Position numbers and translations under genes: made by a program | Notes under the pieces: generated by a model | The model's input: the letters and a program-made list of their open reading frames with translations, nothing else | The model's database searches: none | What the model was told of the DNA's origin: nothing | Assembly: GCF_000506985.1 (NCBI RefSeq) | Contig: NZ_KI650980.1 | Location: 1 to 64,000, forward strand | Source of the DNA: Advenella kashmirensis W13003 | GTDB lineage: Bacteria > Pseudomonadota > Gammaproteobacteria > Burkholderiales > Burkholderiaceae_B | Direction: 5' to 3' | Length of the DNA: 64,000 nt | In this document: positions 1-8,445 of the stretch, piece after piece | Position numbering within the stretch: the stretch's first letter is position 1 | How the letters are laid out: each line of letters opens with the position of its first letter

Positions 1-2
1 AC

Positions 3-887
3 ATCCTGCAGCATCTGGGCGCAAGCGCCGCGCTGGTGCTGATGGCGGCGGGCGATTTCGGGCAAATGGGCATCACCCTGTGGCTGAACAGGACGGGTCG
101 GATTATCAAGGTAAATAGCAGCGCAAAAGAGGATACTCAGACAGTGCCGGATACTGTCGTTTTACCGAACAGCGAGGTCACTCAGTCCTCTGCAGCAGCC
201 CCACACTCTGAACGGCATATCGCCATGCGGACAGTGGATGATAATGGTTTTTCGCATCTGACCAAGGGAATTCTGACGCTGGGCCTGATCATGTTTGTGT
301 TCGATTTCAGCGCTTACCTGATCCGGCCGTTTTTCTCGGAATACTGGATCTATGCCACGGCGCACAAGGATCAGACGCTGGCAGGGTTGATTTTTGCCAT
401 TCCAGGCCTGGCAGCGGTGGTCGCGCTGATCGTCAAGCACCGACTGAATGAGAAAGCCATGCGGCGCAATGAGAATTTGTCCTGGAACCTGCTGCTGTCA
501 CTGGTGGGGCTGTATCTGCAGTCGGTTCCATCCGACATTGCGATTGTGATCGGGCGGTGTATGTACGGCTGGGGCCTGTTCCAGGTGGCAGTCAAGCTGG
601 AAGTCAGTCTGTTCAGTATCAGCCGTAAGGAAGATTACGCCCATCATTTCAGCATTACCAATTTTTTCCAGAACCTGGGCGTGCTGATCTCATCGTGGTG
701 CGCTGGCTATATCGTCAGCCTGGTCAGTCATCAGGCCGTATTCCTGATCGCCGCGGCCGGTATTGCACTGACCTGGCTGGCCAATAAACTGACGCTGGAT
801 CTGGACCACATCAAGCCGGCCGCAGCGGAGCCGGACAGCAACATCAACAGGAGAAGCGAGATTGAACTGGAATCCGGGAACGTTTGA
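3..887 (+). CDS. MFS siderophore exporter, copy 1 (5' end outside window)
   Basis: C-terminal two thirds of a major facilitator transporter, probably the inner-membrane exporter of the siderophore made by the adjacent genes (the role AlcS plays in Bordetella). The reading frame is open from the first complete codon of the window, and residue 1 of this fragment aligns with about residue 150 of the full 431-aa paralogue at 7150-8445, so the start lies upstream. It has several hydrophobic helices separated by a long central hydrophilic loop. Apart from that loop (about 108-245), which differs in sequence and is 12 residues longer, the nucleotide sequence is almost identical to copy 2. The last 26 bp overlap the start of alcB. 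Family and context are clear; the transported molecule is inferred. Confidence 0.85.
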   Translation: MLQHLGASAALVLMAAGDFGQMGITLWLNRTGRIIKVNSSAKEDTQTVPDTVVLPNSEVTQSSAAAPHSERHIAMRTVDDNGFSHLTKGILTLGLIMFVFDFSAYLIRPFFSEYWIYATAHKDQTLAGLIFAIPGLAAVVALIVKHRLNEKAMRRNENLSWNLLLSLVGLYLQSVPSDIAIVIGRCMYGWGLFQVAVKLEVSLFSISRKEDYAHHFSITNFFQNLGVLISSWCAGYIVSLVSHQAVFLIAAAGIALTWLANKLTLDLDHIKPAAAEPDSNINRRSEIELESGNV

Positions 888-1413
888 GATTCGAGAGCTG
901 ATGCCTGAATTGGATGTGCCGACACTTCATCCGTGGTTTGACCTGCCTCATTTCCAATATTGGAATATGGCTGGAATGAAGTCCGATGCAGTGCTGAATT
1001 TTTATAAGGCGATGCAGGCTTCTTCGCATGAATGGGCCTGGGTTGGCACACAAAATCAGGAAATCTGTTTTTTGATTGAATGTTACAAGCCACAGCATGA
1101 CCAGATCGCGAAGTACTACGATGTTGCGCCCGGAGACATCGGTATGCATTTTTGTGTAGCGCCAGCTACCACAAGCCGGCCCGGCTATACGCTTGATGCG
1201 ATGCGGCACGTCATGCACTATCTTTTCAGCAATGTCGGTGCGCATCGTGTCGTTGTTGAACCCGATGTCCGCAACGAGAAAGTGAGAGCACTTAATCGAA
1301 AGGTTGGCTTTGCTGAACTCGGGCAGATTTCTCTCTCAACCAAGCAGGCCATGCTATCGATTGCGACACAGTCCGCGTTTGAAGCAAGCCTGTCAATTTC
1401 AGGAAAAATATGA
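862..1413 (+). CDS. alcB: AlcB-like hydroxamate-forming acyltransferase, copy 1
   Basis: GNAT-fold acyltransferase of the AlcB/IucB family, 183 aa. It is predicted to acylate the N-hydroxylated diamine (probably with succinyl-CoA) to form the hydroxamate half of the siderophore. The family hallmark VVEPDVRNEKVRALNRKVGF lies near residues 130-150, preceded by the GDIGMHF and GYTLDAMRHVMHYL core. The start is a TTG inside the MFS gene, chosen because AGGAG sits 8 bases upstream and the protein begins in line with copy 2. The stop overlaps the alcC start (ATGATGA arrangement), so translation is probably coupled. It is only moderately similar to the AlcB part of copy 2, in contrast to the near-identical MFS sequence just upstream. 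Confidence 0.88.
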   Translation: MNWNPGTFEIRELMPELDVPTLHPWFDLPHFQYWNMAGMKSDAVLNFYKAMQASSHEWAWVGTQNQEICFLIECYKPQHDQIAKYYDVAPGDIGMHFCVAPATTSRPGYTLDAMRHVMHYLFSNVGAHRVVVEPDVRNEKVRALNRKVGFAELGQISLSTKQAMLSIATQSAFEASLSISGKI

Positions 1414-3284
1414 TGAGTCACTATCCTGTCCCTGTAGCGCAAAAACATTTGCGTCACCTGGAGCCTGGAACCTGGCAGCACGTCAATCGTCATTTGGTTG
1501 CCAAGGCCATTGTTGAATTTTCTCACGAGCAAATTCTGCAACCTCTGCTCTGCGACGAATCGGATGAGAATAGTCAATTCCCACATGGTCAAGATTGGCA
1601 TTCCTATCTTCTCATTTCGGAGGATCGGCGGACTCGTTATCATTTCCTTGCTTATCCCATGAAATTGCGTCACTGGCATATTTCTGAATCATCCATTATT
1701 CGCGATTGCGATGGCCAATTACTTGATCCTGACGCGCTTTCTTTTATTATTGACTTCAAGGACGCATTGGGCATCCCTGAAGAAAAACTGCCGATCTATC
1801 TGGATGAGATCAGCAGCACGCTCTATGGGGCCGCTTACAAAAGATGTCATCAGTCATTGAGCAGCCGCGATCTGTTGAAAGCGGACTATCAGCAGATCGA
1901 AGCCGCCATGACCGAGGGTCATCCGGGTTTTGTGGCCAACAACGGCCGCATTGGTTTTAATGTATTCGATTACGAGAGCTATACGCCGGAAACAGGCAGT
2001 CGCTTTACCCTGGTGTGGCTGGCCGTGCATCGCGAGCACGCACATTTTGCGTCTCTGTCTACATTGAAATATGATTCGTTCATTGAGCGGGAACTGGGCG
2101 CGCAGCGGGTTGCAGCCTATCGTGAGCAGTTACAGCAGCAGGGTCTTGATCCGGCCGACTACCTGTTCATGCCGACGCATCCCTGGCAGTGGTTCAATCG
2201 TCTGAGTATTGCATTTGCAGCCGATATTGCGCAACGGAACATTGTGTATCTGGGCATTGGCGAGGATACCTACCAGGCCCAGCAATCGATCCGCACCTAT
2301 TTCAACCACAGCGATCATGACAAATGTTATGTCAAGACGTCGCTGTCGATTCTGAACATGGGGTTCATGCGCGGGTTGTCTCCGTACTACATGGCTGGAA
2401 CACCCGCAATCAACGAATTTCTAAAAGCCCTGATTATGAAGGACTCCTTGTTAGGGGAAAAACGATTTGATATTCTGCAGGAAGTGGCATCCATTGGCTT
2501 TACCAATAGCTACTATGACGCTGCGCTCAAAAAAGATAGTCCCTACAAAAAAATGCTGTCTGTTCTCTGGAGAGAGAGTCCGGCCAAACGAATACAGCAA
2601 GGTGAGCGCTTAATGACGATGGCGTCATTCCTGCATAAAGATCGTGATGGGGTTGCGATGCTGCCCCTTATGATCAAGCAGTCCGGTCTGACGACAGTCG
2701 AATGGCTGAGTTGCTATTTCGATGCCTTCCTGGTGCCTGTTGTGCATTGTTTTTATGCGTACGAGCTGGTCTTTATGCCGCATTGCGAAAATCTGATCAT
2801 GGTGATGGATGAAAGCAACGTCCCGCAGCGTTGCATCATGAAGGATATCGCAGAAGAAAGTGCCATTCTTGATGAGGATGCAGAGATACCTGAACACATA
2901 GCCCGCCTGAAAGTGCAAGTCCCAGAGGATTATAAAATTCTGGGTATTTTTATCGATATTTTCGATGGTGTTTTCCGTCACATGAGTGATATTTTGCAAA
3001 GCAACGATTGCTGCAATGAAGACATATTTTGGGCGTTAGTCGCTCTGTCTGTCAAACGTTATCAACATGAAAATCAAGCGTTGAAGGAAAAGTTCCATCG
3101 GTACGATTTCTTTACCGATAGTTTCAAGCACTCGTGCCTGAATCGCCTGCAGTTGAAGAACAATTTGCAGATGGTGAATCTTGCCGATCCGGCTGGCAGT
3201 ATAACCATTGCCGATGATTTGCCCAATCCTGTGGCGCGTTATCGAACAATGTCCGTCGCGGAACTGCAATCTTTTATACAGTAA
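1410..3284 (+). CDS. alcC: AlcC-like NIS siderophore synthetase, copy 1
   Basis: IucA/IucC-family (NRPS-independent siderophore) synthetase, 624 aa, expected to join and cyclise two N-hydroxy-N-succinyl-diamine units using ATP. Visible family features: the glycine/asparagine-rich segment after HPGFVANNGRIGFNV (about residues 170-185), HPWQW (about 255), the nucleotide-binding run RTYFNHSDHDKCYVKTSLS (about 295-313), and the C-terminal FMPH-x-EN motif (about 453). In this copy the x is cysteine (HCEN), where copy 2 has the usual glycine (HGEN). Two adjacent ATGs (1410, 1413) can start it. Bases 1848-2033 are identical to copy 2, while the last third is clearly diverged and AT-richer. Activity of this copy is uncertain. 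Confidence 0.88.
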   Translation: MMSHYPVPVAQKHLRHLEPGTWQHVNRHLVAKAIVEFSHEQILQPLLCDESDENSQFPHGQDWHSYLLISEDRRTRYHFLAYPMKLRHWHISESSIIRDCDGQLLDPDALSFIIDFKDALGIPEEKLPIYLDEISSTLYGAAYKRCHQSLSSRDLLKADYQQIEAAMTEGHPGFVANNGRIGFNVFDYESYTPETGSRFTLVWLAVHREHAHFASLSTLKYDSFIERELGAQRVAAYREQLQQQGLDPADYLFMPTHPWQWFNRLSIAFAADIAQRNIVYLGIGEDTYQAQQSIRTYFNHSDHDKCYVKTSLSILNMGFMRGLSPYYMAGTPAINEFLKALIMKDSLLGEKRFDILQEVASIGFTNSYYDAALKKDSPYKKMLSVLWRESPAKRIQQGERLMTMASFLHKDRDGVAMLPLMIKQSGLTTVEWLSCYFDAFLVPVVHCFYAYELVFMPHCENLIMVMDESNVPQRCIMKDIAEESAILDEDAEIPEHIARLKVQVPEDYKILGIFIDIFDGVFRHMSDILQSNDCCNEDIFWALVALSVKRYQHENQALKEKFHRYDFFTDSFKHSCLNRLQLKNNLQMVNLADPAGSITIADDLPNPVARYRTMSVAELQSFIQ

Positions 3285-3375
3285 ACAATTTAATTGGATT
3301 TCGTCCCGGGACAAGACCGCGCATCACATAAAGCAGCGCTTCGTTTATAAGCGTCTCCACGCATAATCTTCTGGA

Positions 3376-3408
3376 AATCGCAACCCTAACCAGGTCGCGA
3401 TTTTTTTT
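3376..3408 (+). terminator. Rho-independent terminator after alcC copy 1
   Basis: Ten-base stem (3376-3385 with 3393-3402, one A-C mismatch), 7-base loop, then a run of eight T (3401-3408). It lies 92 bases after the alcC stop and ends the copy-1 transcript before the receptor gene. Confidence 0.8.
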
Positions 3409-3409
3409 C

Positions 3410-3460
3410 TCCGTCCAATACCAAACGTAATAAAACAAATGAAATATTTAATTGGACGGA
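3410..3460. repeat. Inverted repeat between terminator and receptor promoter
   Basis: TCCGTCCAAT (3410-3419) and its exact reverse complement ATTGGACGGA (3451-3460) are separated by 31 bases. It could be a regulator site or an RNA hairpin; no T-run follows, so it is not a second terminator. The rest of the 337-base gap 3285-3621 holds the terminator and the Fur-box promoter. Confidence 0.45.
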
Positions 3461-3569
3461 CTAAAACTTCATGCCCAAGACGGCAGATTCTACGCGCACA
3501 TCATGGAATTTCAATCGTCATAAATGTTGCTCTATACAAGTTGTTACTAACATTTTATTTCAAATGAAA

Positions 3570-3599
3570 ATGACAATCGTTATCATTGTGGTTTACTAT
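3570..3599 (+). promoter_or_regulatory. Fur box overlapping receptor promoter
   Basis: TGACAATCGTTATCA (3571-3585) matches the 7-1-7 Fur consensus TGATAATNATTATCA at 13 of 15 positions. It overlaps a possible -35 (ATGACA, 3570-3575) with a -10-like TACTAT at 3594-3599, 18 bases on. This is the usual arrangement for iron repression and predicts Fur control of the receptor and probably of the alcA-alcE genes behind it. Confidence 0.75.
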
Positions 3600-3621
3600 T
3601 AATGGCTAACGAGGGAATGAT

Positions 3622-5808
3622 ATGGCAGCTTTACCGACGTACTGTAATACGGCGCGCCTCCGATTTGCGCCCAATCTGATTCTGGTTTCTGTGTTGGGCG
3701 CACTGGCAGCGCCCCCCGTGGGAGTTGCACAAACGGTGGCACAGCCCGGGCAGACAACTTCGTCGGTAGCTACCCTGCAGCCCATCAACGCCGTCAGTCA
3801 AAATGACGCGACCAGCGAGGGAACGGGTCAATATGCCGTGCCGGTGGTTTCCAGTGCGACACGGATGCCGCTATCGCCGCGCGAGACGCCGCAAACCATC
3901 AATGTTGTGACACGTACGCAAATGGATGACTTCAGGCTCGATAACGCCACGTCGCTATTGTCGGCAGTGCCTGGCGTATTCGTGCAGCAGGTCGAAACTG
4001 ACCGCAATTACTACACGATTCGCGGTTACGACGTGACCAATTTCCAGGTCGATGGCATCGGGATGCCGTTTTCGACCGAAGAGCAGATCGGCGATCTGGA
4101 TATGGCATTTTATGATCGAGTGGAGGTGCTCAAGGGCGCCAACGGACTGCTGTCCAATACTGGTAATCCGTCCGGTACGGTCAATTTTATTCGCAAGCGT
4201 CCGAAGCGCGAGTTTTCGGCCAATGCCAATCTGTCTTACAGTTCGTTTGCCACGCGGCGACTGGATGTGGATATCTCCTCGCCGCTCAACAGTAGTGGAT
4301 CAGTGCGCGGGCGCCTGATCGGTGCTTATCAGAAGGGCAATTCGTATCTTGATCGCTACGGTCTGGAGAAGAAAATGTTTGGCGTCATTGTAGACGCCGA
4401 CCTGGGCGATCGCACGACGCTGACGCTGGGGCACACTTATCAACGAAACAAGTCCAAATCGCCCATGTGGGGAGCGTTATCGCTTTATTACACCGATGGC
4501 AGCGCGATTGATTACGACGTGTCCGACAGCTATGCGCCTGACTGGGCTTATTGGAACACGACCGACCAGTCGTCTTTTGCCGAACTGAATCACGATTGGG
4601 GTGGTGGTTGGAAAACCAAAGGTTCGCTGACTTATCGCAAAATCAGCCAGGATGCCGAGCAGTTCCTGGCCTACGGCGTACCGGACCGCGAGACCGGGCT
4701 GGGGCTGTTTTCGTATCCGACCAAGTATGATCGCTACGAAAAGCAATGGATTGCCGATATCAGCACCACTGGCAAATACACGCTCGGTGGGCGCGAGCAT
4801 GATGTTATGTTCGGAATCAATACCAATCGCAGCAAGAACTATATGACGTCGCTGGAAACGGATTTGAATATTCCGTTGCCATCCCTGTTCGCGTGGGACA
4901 GGCATTTTCCGCGCCCTGATTTTGACAATGCCACGGAAACCTTCTCGGATTTCACGGTTCGAAAGACTACGGCATTTGCCGCCACCCGTTTGAACGTGGC
5001 GGATGATTTCAAGGTTATCGCCGGCCTCAATTACACCCGCGCTACCAGTACCGGCGAACACTATGGCGAACCTCGCGATTACAAACGCAATAAGATTTCC
5101 CCGTATCTGGGTCTGATCTATGACTTGAACGATAACTATTCGGTCTATGCCAGTTATACCGGCATCTTCAATCCGCAATCGCAGGTCGATATTGACGGGC
5201 AGATTTTGCCGGCAGTCGAAGGCAAAAGCTATGAACTGGGCCTCAAAGGTGAATCAGCCGATGGTCGTCTGAGCGGAAGCCTGGCGCTGTTCCGTGCGGA
5301 ACAGGACAATACGGCCGAATATGACACCTTCAAGGACGGCCTGAGCCGCTATAAGGCGGTGGACTCGCGTTCCTCGGGTTTTGAACTGGCGTTGCAGGGC
5401 GAGATTTTGTCAGGATTACAGGTGAGTGCGGGCTATACGCATTTCTTTTCCATTAAGGACGAAGATGGCAATGCAGTGCGCGAGTTTGTACCCAAAAATG
5501 CGATTACCGTGGCAGCGTCCTATGCGGTGCCCACCGTGCATGGTCTGAAGGTGGGTGGCGCGGTACGCTGGCAATCCGAGACTCGTCGCCTGCAGGGCCA
5601 GACAGCCGGCGGAGACGATATTTACACGAAGCAGAAATCCTACGCAGTGGCGGATCTGATGGCCAGTTATGAGATCAACAAGAACGTGACGGTCGGCGTG
5701 AACGTGAAGAATGTATTTGATAAGAAGTACCTCACGTCCACCCAATGGGAACAAGGCTTTTACGCCCCGTCGCGTTCGGTCGGCATGAATGTGCAATTGA
5801 AATATTGA
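3622..5808 (+). CDS. TonB-dependent hydroxamate siderophore receptor (FauA/FhuE-like)
   Basis: Outer-membrane TonB-dependent receptor, 728 aa, likely importing the ferric form of the siderophore made by the surrounding genes; its position matches that of FauA relative to alcaligin genes in Bordetella. Signal peptide at residues 1-36 (cleavage near GVAQ), no STN signalling domain, plug domain from about 80 (LSPRETPQTINVVT, then GVFVQQV and VEVLKGANGLL), 22-strand barrel, and a C-terminal beta-strand ending in aromatic Tyr (NVQLKY). GAGGGA 6 bases before the ATG supports the start. A Fur box lies just upstream; the stop is 19 bases before alcA, so they are probably cotranscribed. Family certain, ligand inferred from context. 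Confidence 0.9.
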   Translation: MAALPTYCNTARLRFAPNLILVSVLGALAAPPVGVAQTVAQPGQTTSSVATLQPINAVSQNDATSEGTGQYAVPVVSSATRMPLSPRETPQTINVVTRTQMDDFRLDNATSLLSAVPGVFVQQVETDRNYYTIRGYDVTNFQVDGIGMPFSTEEQIGDLDMAFYDRVEVLKGANGLLSNTGNPSGTVNFIRKRPKREFSANANLSYSSFATRRLDVDISSPLNSSGSVRGRLIGAYQKGNSYLDRYGLEKKMFGVIVDADLGDRTTLTLGHTYQRNKSKSPMWGALSLYYTDGSAIDYDVSDSYAPDWAYWNTTDQSSFAELNHDWGGGWKTKGSLTYRKISQDAEQFLAYGVPDRETGLGLFSYPTKYDRYEKQWIADISTTGKYTLGGREHDVMFGINTNRSKNYMTSLETDLNIPLPSLFAWDRHFPRPDFDNATETFSDFTVRKTTAFAATRLNVADDFKVIAGLNYTRATSTGEHYGEPRDYKRNKISPYLGLIYDLNDNYSVYASYTGIFNPQSQVDIDGQILPAVEGKSYELGLKGESADGRLSGSLALFRAEQDNTAEYDTFKDGLSRYKAVDSRSSGFELALQGEILSGLQVSAGYTHFFSIKDEDGNAVREFVPKNAITVAASYAVPTVHGLKVGGAVRWQSETRRLQGQTAGGDDIYTKQKSYAVADLMASYEINKNVTVGVNVKNVFDKKYLTSTQWEQGFYAPSRSVGMNVQLKY

Positions 5809-5827
5809 TGAGCAAAGGCAGCAGAAA

Positions 5828-7153
5828 ATGAAGGGCAATCAGGCGGTAGACAGGATTTACGATGTGCTGGGAGTGGGCCTGGGTCCATTCAATCTGAGTC
5901 TGGCCTGCCTGATGGCGCCGTTGGCAGACCTGGACGCTGTCTTTCTGGAGCGTAAAAGCGCCTTCAGCTGGCATGACGGTATGATGATTCCCGGAACGAC
6001 GCTGCAAAACAATTTCATGGCGGATCTGGTCACGCTGGCCGATCCGACCAGCCCCTTCAGCTATCTGAATTATTGCAAACAGCAGGGCAAAATCTATCAA
6101 TATTATTTTCGGGAAAATTTCTACCTGACGCGGCAGGAATATAACCGGTATTGCCAATGGGCTGCCGCGCAGCTGGAGAGTGTTCACTACCGGCGCGAAG
6201 TCACGACCATTACGTATGATGAGGCGCAGCAATATTATGTCGCGACCGTGACCGATTTGCAGAATCAATGTCAATTGCAATATCGTGCACGCCGGCTCGT
6301 GGTGGGCATCGGTAGCACGCCCCGTCTGCCTGCCTGCGTAGATGCCTCGTATCAATCGGCGCATACGGGACACTATTTGCGGGAAAAGGCCAGGCTGCAG
6401 CAGGCGCCGCGCATCACAGTAATCGGCAGTGGACAGAGCGGCGCGGAGATTTATTATGATCTGCTGTGCGAGATGGAGCAGCATGATTACGAGCTGTACT
6501 GGATCACGCGCTCTGCACGCTTTTTCCAGATGGAGACCGGCAGGCTCACTCTGGAGTTGATCACGCCCGATTATGCAAAGCACTTCTATGAACTTCCGGA
6601 GGCGGTCAAACGCAAAACCTTGCAGAATCAGGTCAGCATCTTCAACGGGATCAATACCAGTCTGATTGAACAGATTTATGATGAACTGGACGAAAAAACG
6701 CCGTCGGTACGGGCGCGTACTCACCTGTACACCAATATGGCGCTCAGCGCATGCCAGCGGCAGGGCGCGCAAACCAAACTGATTTTTGATCACAGCCAGA
6801 CGGGGGCAAGGTACCGGTTCGAGACAGATGAAGTCATTTTTGCTACGGGCTATGGCTATCGTATTCCCGATTTCATGCAGAACATATCGGATCGTCTCAG
6901 ACTGTCCGATGGGCGTTACTGCCAGGACGAGGACTATGCTGTGGACAAGGCGGGAAATGAAGTCTTCATTCAGAACGCAGGATTCGACAGCCATGGGCTG
7001 ACCAATCCGGATCTGGGATTGAACTGCTTTCGCAATGCACGGATTATCAATGCGATCACGCAACGCGAAGTCTATGTGATCGAACGCAATACGACGTTCC
7101 AGTCTTTTACGCCGCAGGGCGATGATTCGTTTTTAGAGTTGAGCAACCAATGA
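5828..7153 (+). CDS. alcA: AlcA-like diamine N-hydroxylase (FAD/NADPH)
   Basis: Flavin N-hydroxylating monooxygenase of the lysine/ornithine/putrescine N-oxygenase family, 441 aa, the first committed step of hydroxamate siderophore synthesis. FAD site GVGLGPFNLSLA (about residues 15-26), NADPH site VIGSGQSGAEIYYD (about 198-211) and the family ATGY motif in FATGYGYRIPDF (about 338). By analogy with AlcA the substrate is probably putrescine, but the sequence alone cannot tell putrescine from cadaverine or ornithine. It ends in an ATGA overlap with the MFS gene. It is the only alcA in the window; a copy belonging to the left-hand duplicate may lie upstream of base 1. Confidence 0.9.
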   Translation: MKGNQAVDRIYDVLGVGLGPFNLSLACLMAPLADLDAVFLERKSAFSWHDGMMIPGTTLQNNFMADLVTLADPTSPFSYLNYCKQQGKIYQYYFRENFYLTRQEYNRYCQWAAAQLESVHYRREVTTITYDEAQQYYVATVTDLQNQCQLQYRARRLVVGIGSTPRLPACVDASYQSAHTGHYLREKARLQQAPRITVIGSGQSGAEIYYDLLCEMEQHDYELYWITRSARFFQMETGRLTLELITPDYAKHFYELPEAVKRKTLQNQVSIFNGINTSLIEQIYDELDEKTPSVRARTHLYTNMALSACQRQGAQTKLIFDHSQTGARYRFETDEVIFATGYGYRIPDFMQNISDRLRLSDGRYCQDEDYAVDKAGNEVFIQNAGFDSHGLTNPDLGLNCFRNARIINAITQREVYVIERNTTFQSFTPQGDDSFLELSNQ

Positions 7154-8445
7154 TTATACGCAACGCCATTATCATCATGTCAGCACTGGGCATGATGAGC
7201 GACACGGTGCTCATTGGGTTCTATCCGCAGTTTTTTGAGATGCGCTATGGCAGCACCGATCAGGTGCATACCGGCATGTATGTCGCGGCGATCTCGATTG
7301 CAGTGATGTGCACTTTGCCGGTTTGGGTGAGGGTGGCCAGGCGGTTCGAACCCATGTCGCTGATCGGCTTTACCCAATGCATTGCCGGGCTGCTGTGCCT
7401 GTCGGCGATTTGGGCGGAAACGCTGACTCAGTACTGGGTGTTGACCATGCTGATGTTCATGTTCAAAAGCAGCTATCTGCTGATGTTTCCGTATCTGATG
7501 CGGATTGTGAGCAGCGATGAACATAGCCGGACTATCGCATTGTTATCCGTTGTGGTGCATATTTCGGGCATCCTGGCGGCGGCTTCTGGCGGGTACATCC
7601 TGCAGCATCTGGGCGCAAGCGCCGCGCTGGTGCTGATGGCGGCGGGCGATTTCGGGCAAATGGGCATCACCCTGTGGCTGAACAGGACGGGCCGCATCAT
7701 CAAGGTAAATGACAGTAAAAAAGAGGAAGCCCAGGCCGTGCAGGATACTGCCGTAGTGCTTGCCGATGACGCCACTGCACCCGCACCGGTAGCGCCGCGT
7801 AAAGGCTTCTCGCATCTGACCAGGGGAATTCTGACGCTGAGCCTAATCATGTTTGTGTTCGATTTCAGCGCCTACCTGATCCGGCCGTTTTTCTCGGAAT
7901 ACTGGATCTATGCCACGGCGCACAAGGATCAGACGCTGGCAGGGTTGATTTTTGCCATTCCAGGTCTGGCAGCGGTGGTCGCGCTGATCGTCAAGCACCG
8001 ACTGAATGAGAAAGCTACACGGCGCAATGAGAATTTGTCCTGGAACCTGCTGCTGTCGCTGGTGGGACTGTATTTGCAGTCGGTTCCATCCGACATTGCG
8101 ATTGTGATCGGGCGGTGTATGTACGGCTGGGGCTTGTTCCAGGTGGCAGTCAAGCTGGAAGTCAGTCTGTTCAGTATCAGCCGCAAGGAAGATTACGCCC
8201 ATCATTTCAGCATTACCAATTTTTTCCAGAATCTGGGCGTGCTGATCTCATCGTGGTGCGCGGGCTATATCGTCAGCCTGGTCGGTCATCAGGCCGTATT
8301 CCTGATCGCCGCGGCCGGTATTGCACTGACCTGGCTGGCCAATAAACTGACGCTGGATCTGGATCACATCAAGCCGGCTGCAGCGGAGCCGGACAGCAAC
8401 ATCAACAGGAGAAGCGAGATTGAACTGGAATCCGGGAACGTTTGA
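7150..8445 (+). CDS. MFS siderophore exporter, copy 2 (complete)
   Basis: Complete 431-aa major facilitator protein with about 12 membrane helices, split by a central cytoplasmic loop (residues about 185-220, rich in Ala/Asp/Pro). It is probably the siderophore exporter, equivalent in role to AlcS. The start ATG overlaps the alcA stop, and its 3' end contains the TTG start of the downstream alcB-alcC gene, so four proteins appear translationally linked. From base 7595 it repeats the fragment at 3-887 with only scattered changes, mostly synonymous, apart from the central loop. Membership of the family is clear; substrate is inferred from context. Confidence 0.88.
   Translation: MIIRNAIIIMSALGMMSDTVLIGFYPQFFEMRYGSTDQVHTGMYVAAISIAVMCTLPVWVRVARRFEPMSLIGFTQCIAGLLCLSAIWAETLTQYWVLTMLMFMFKSSYLLMFPYLMRIVSSDEHSRTIALLSVVVHISGILAAASGGYILQHLGASAALVLMAAGDFGQMGITLWLNRTGRIIKVNDSKKEEAQAVQDTAVVLADDATAPAPVAPRKGFSHLTRGILTLSLIMFVFDFSAYLIRPFFSEYWIYATAHKDQTLAGLIFAIPGLAAVVALIVKHRLNEKATRRNENLSWNLLLSLVGLYLQSVPSDIAIVIGRCMYGWGLFQVAVKLEVSLFSISRKEDYAHHFSITNFFQNLGVLISSWCAGYIVSLVGHQAVFLIAAAGIALTWLANKLTLDLDHIKPAAAEPDSNINRRSEIELESGNV

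Larger units (their letters stand above)
1..3284 (+). repeat. Tandem duplication of MFS-alcB-alcC, left copy
   Basis: Direct repeat of 7595-10843, about 7.56 kb downstream. Bases 1-97 and 1848-2033 are identical to 7595-7691 and 9407-9592, and about 258-890 differ at only some 15-20 positions, whereas alcB and the 5' and 3' parts of alcC are strongly diverged. The patchwork suggests an old duplication, or acquisition of a related cluster, homogenised in places by gene conversion. Confidence 0.85.
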
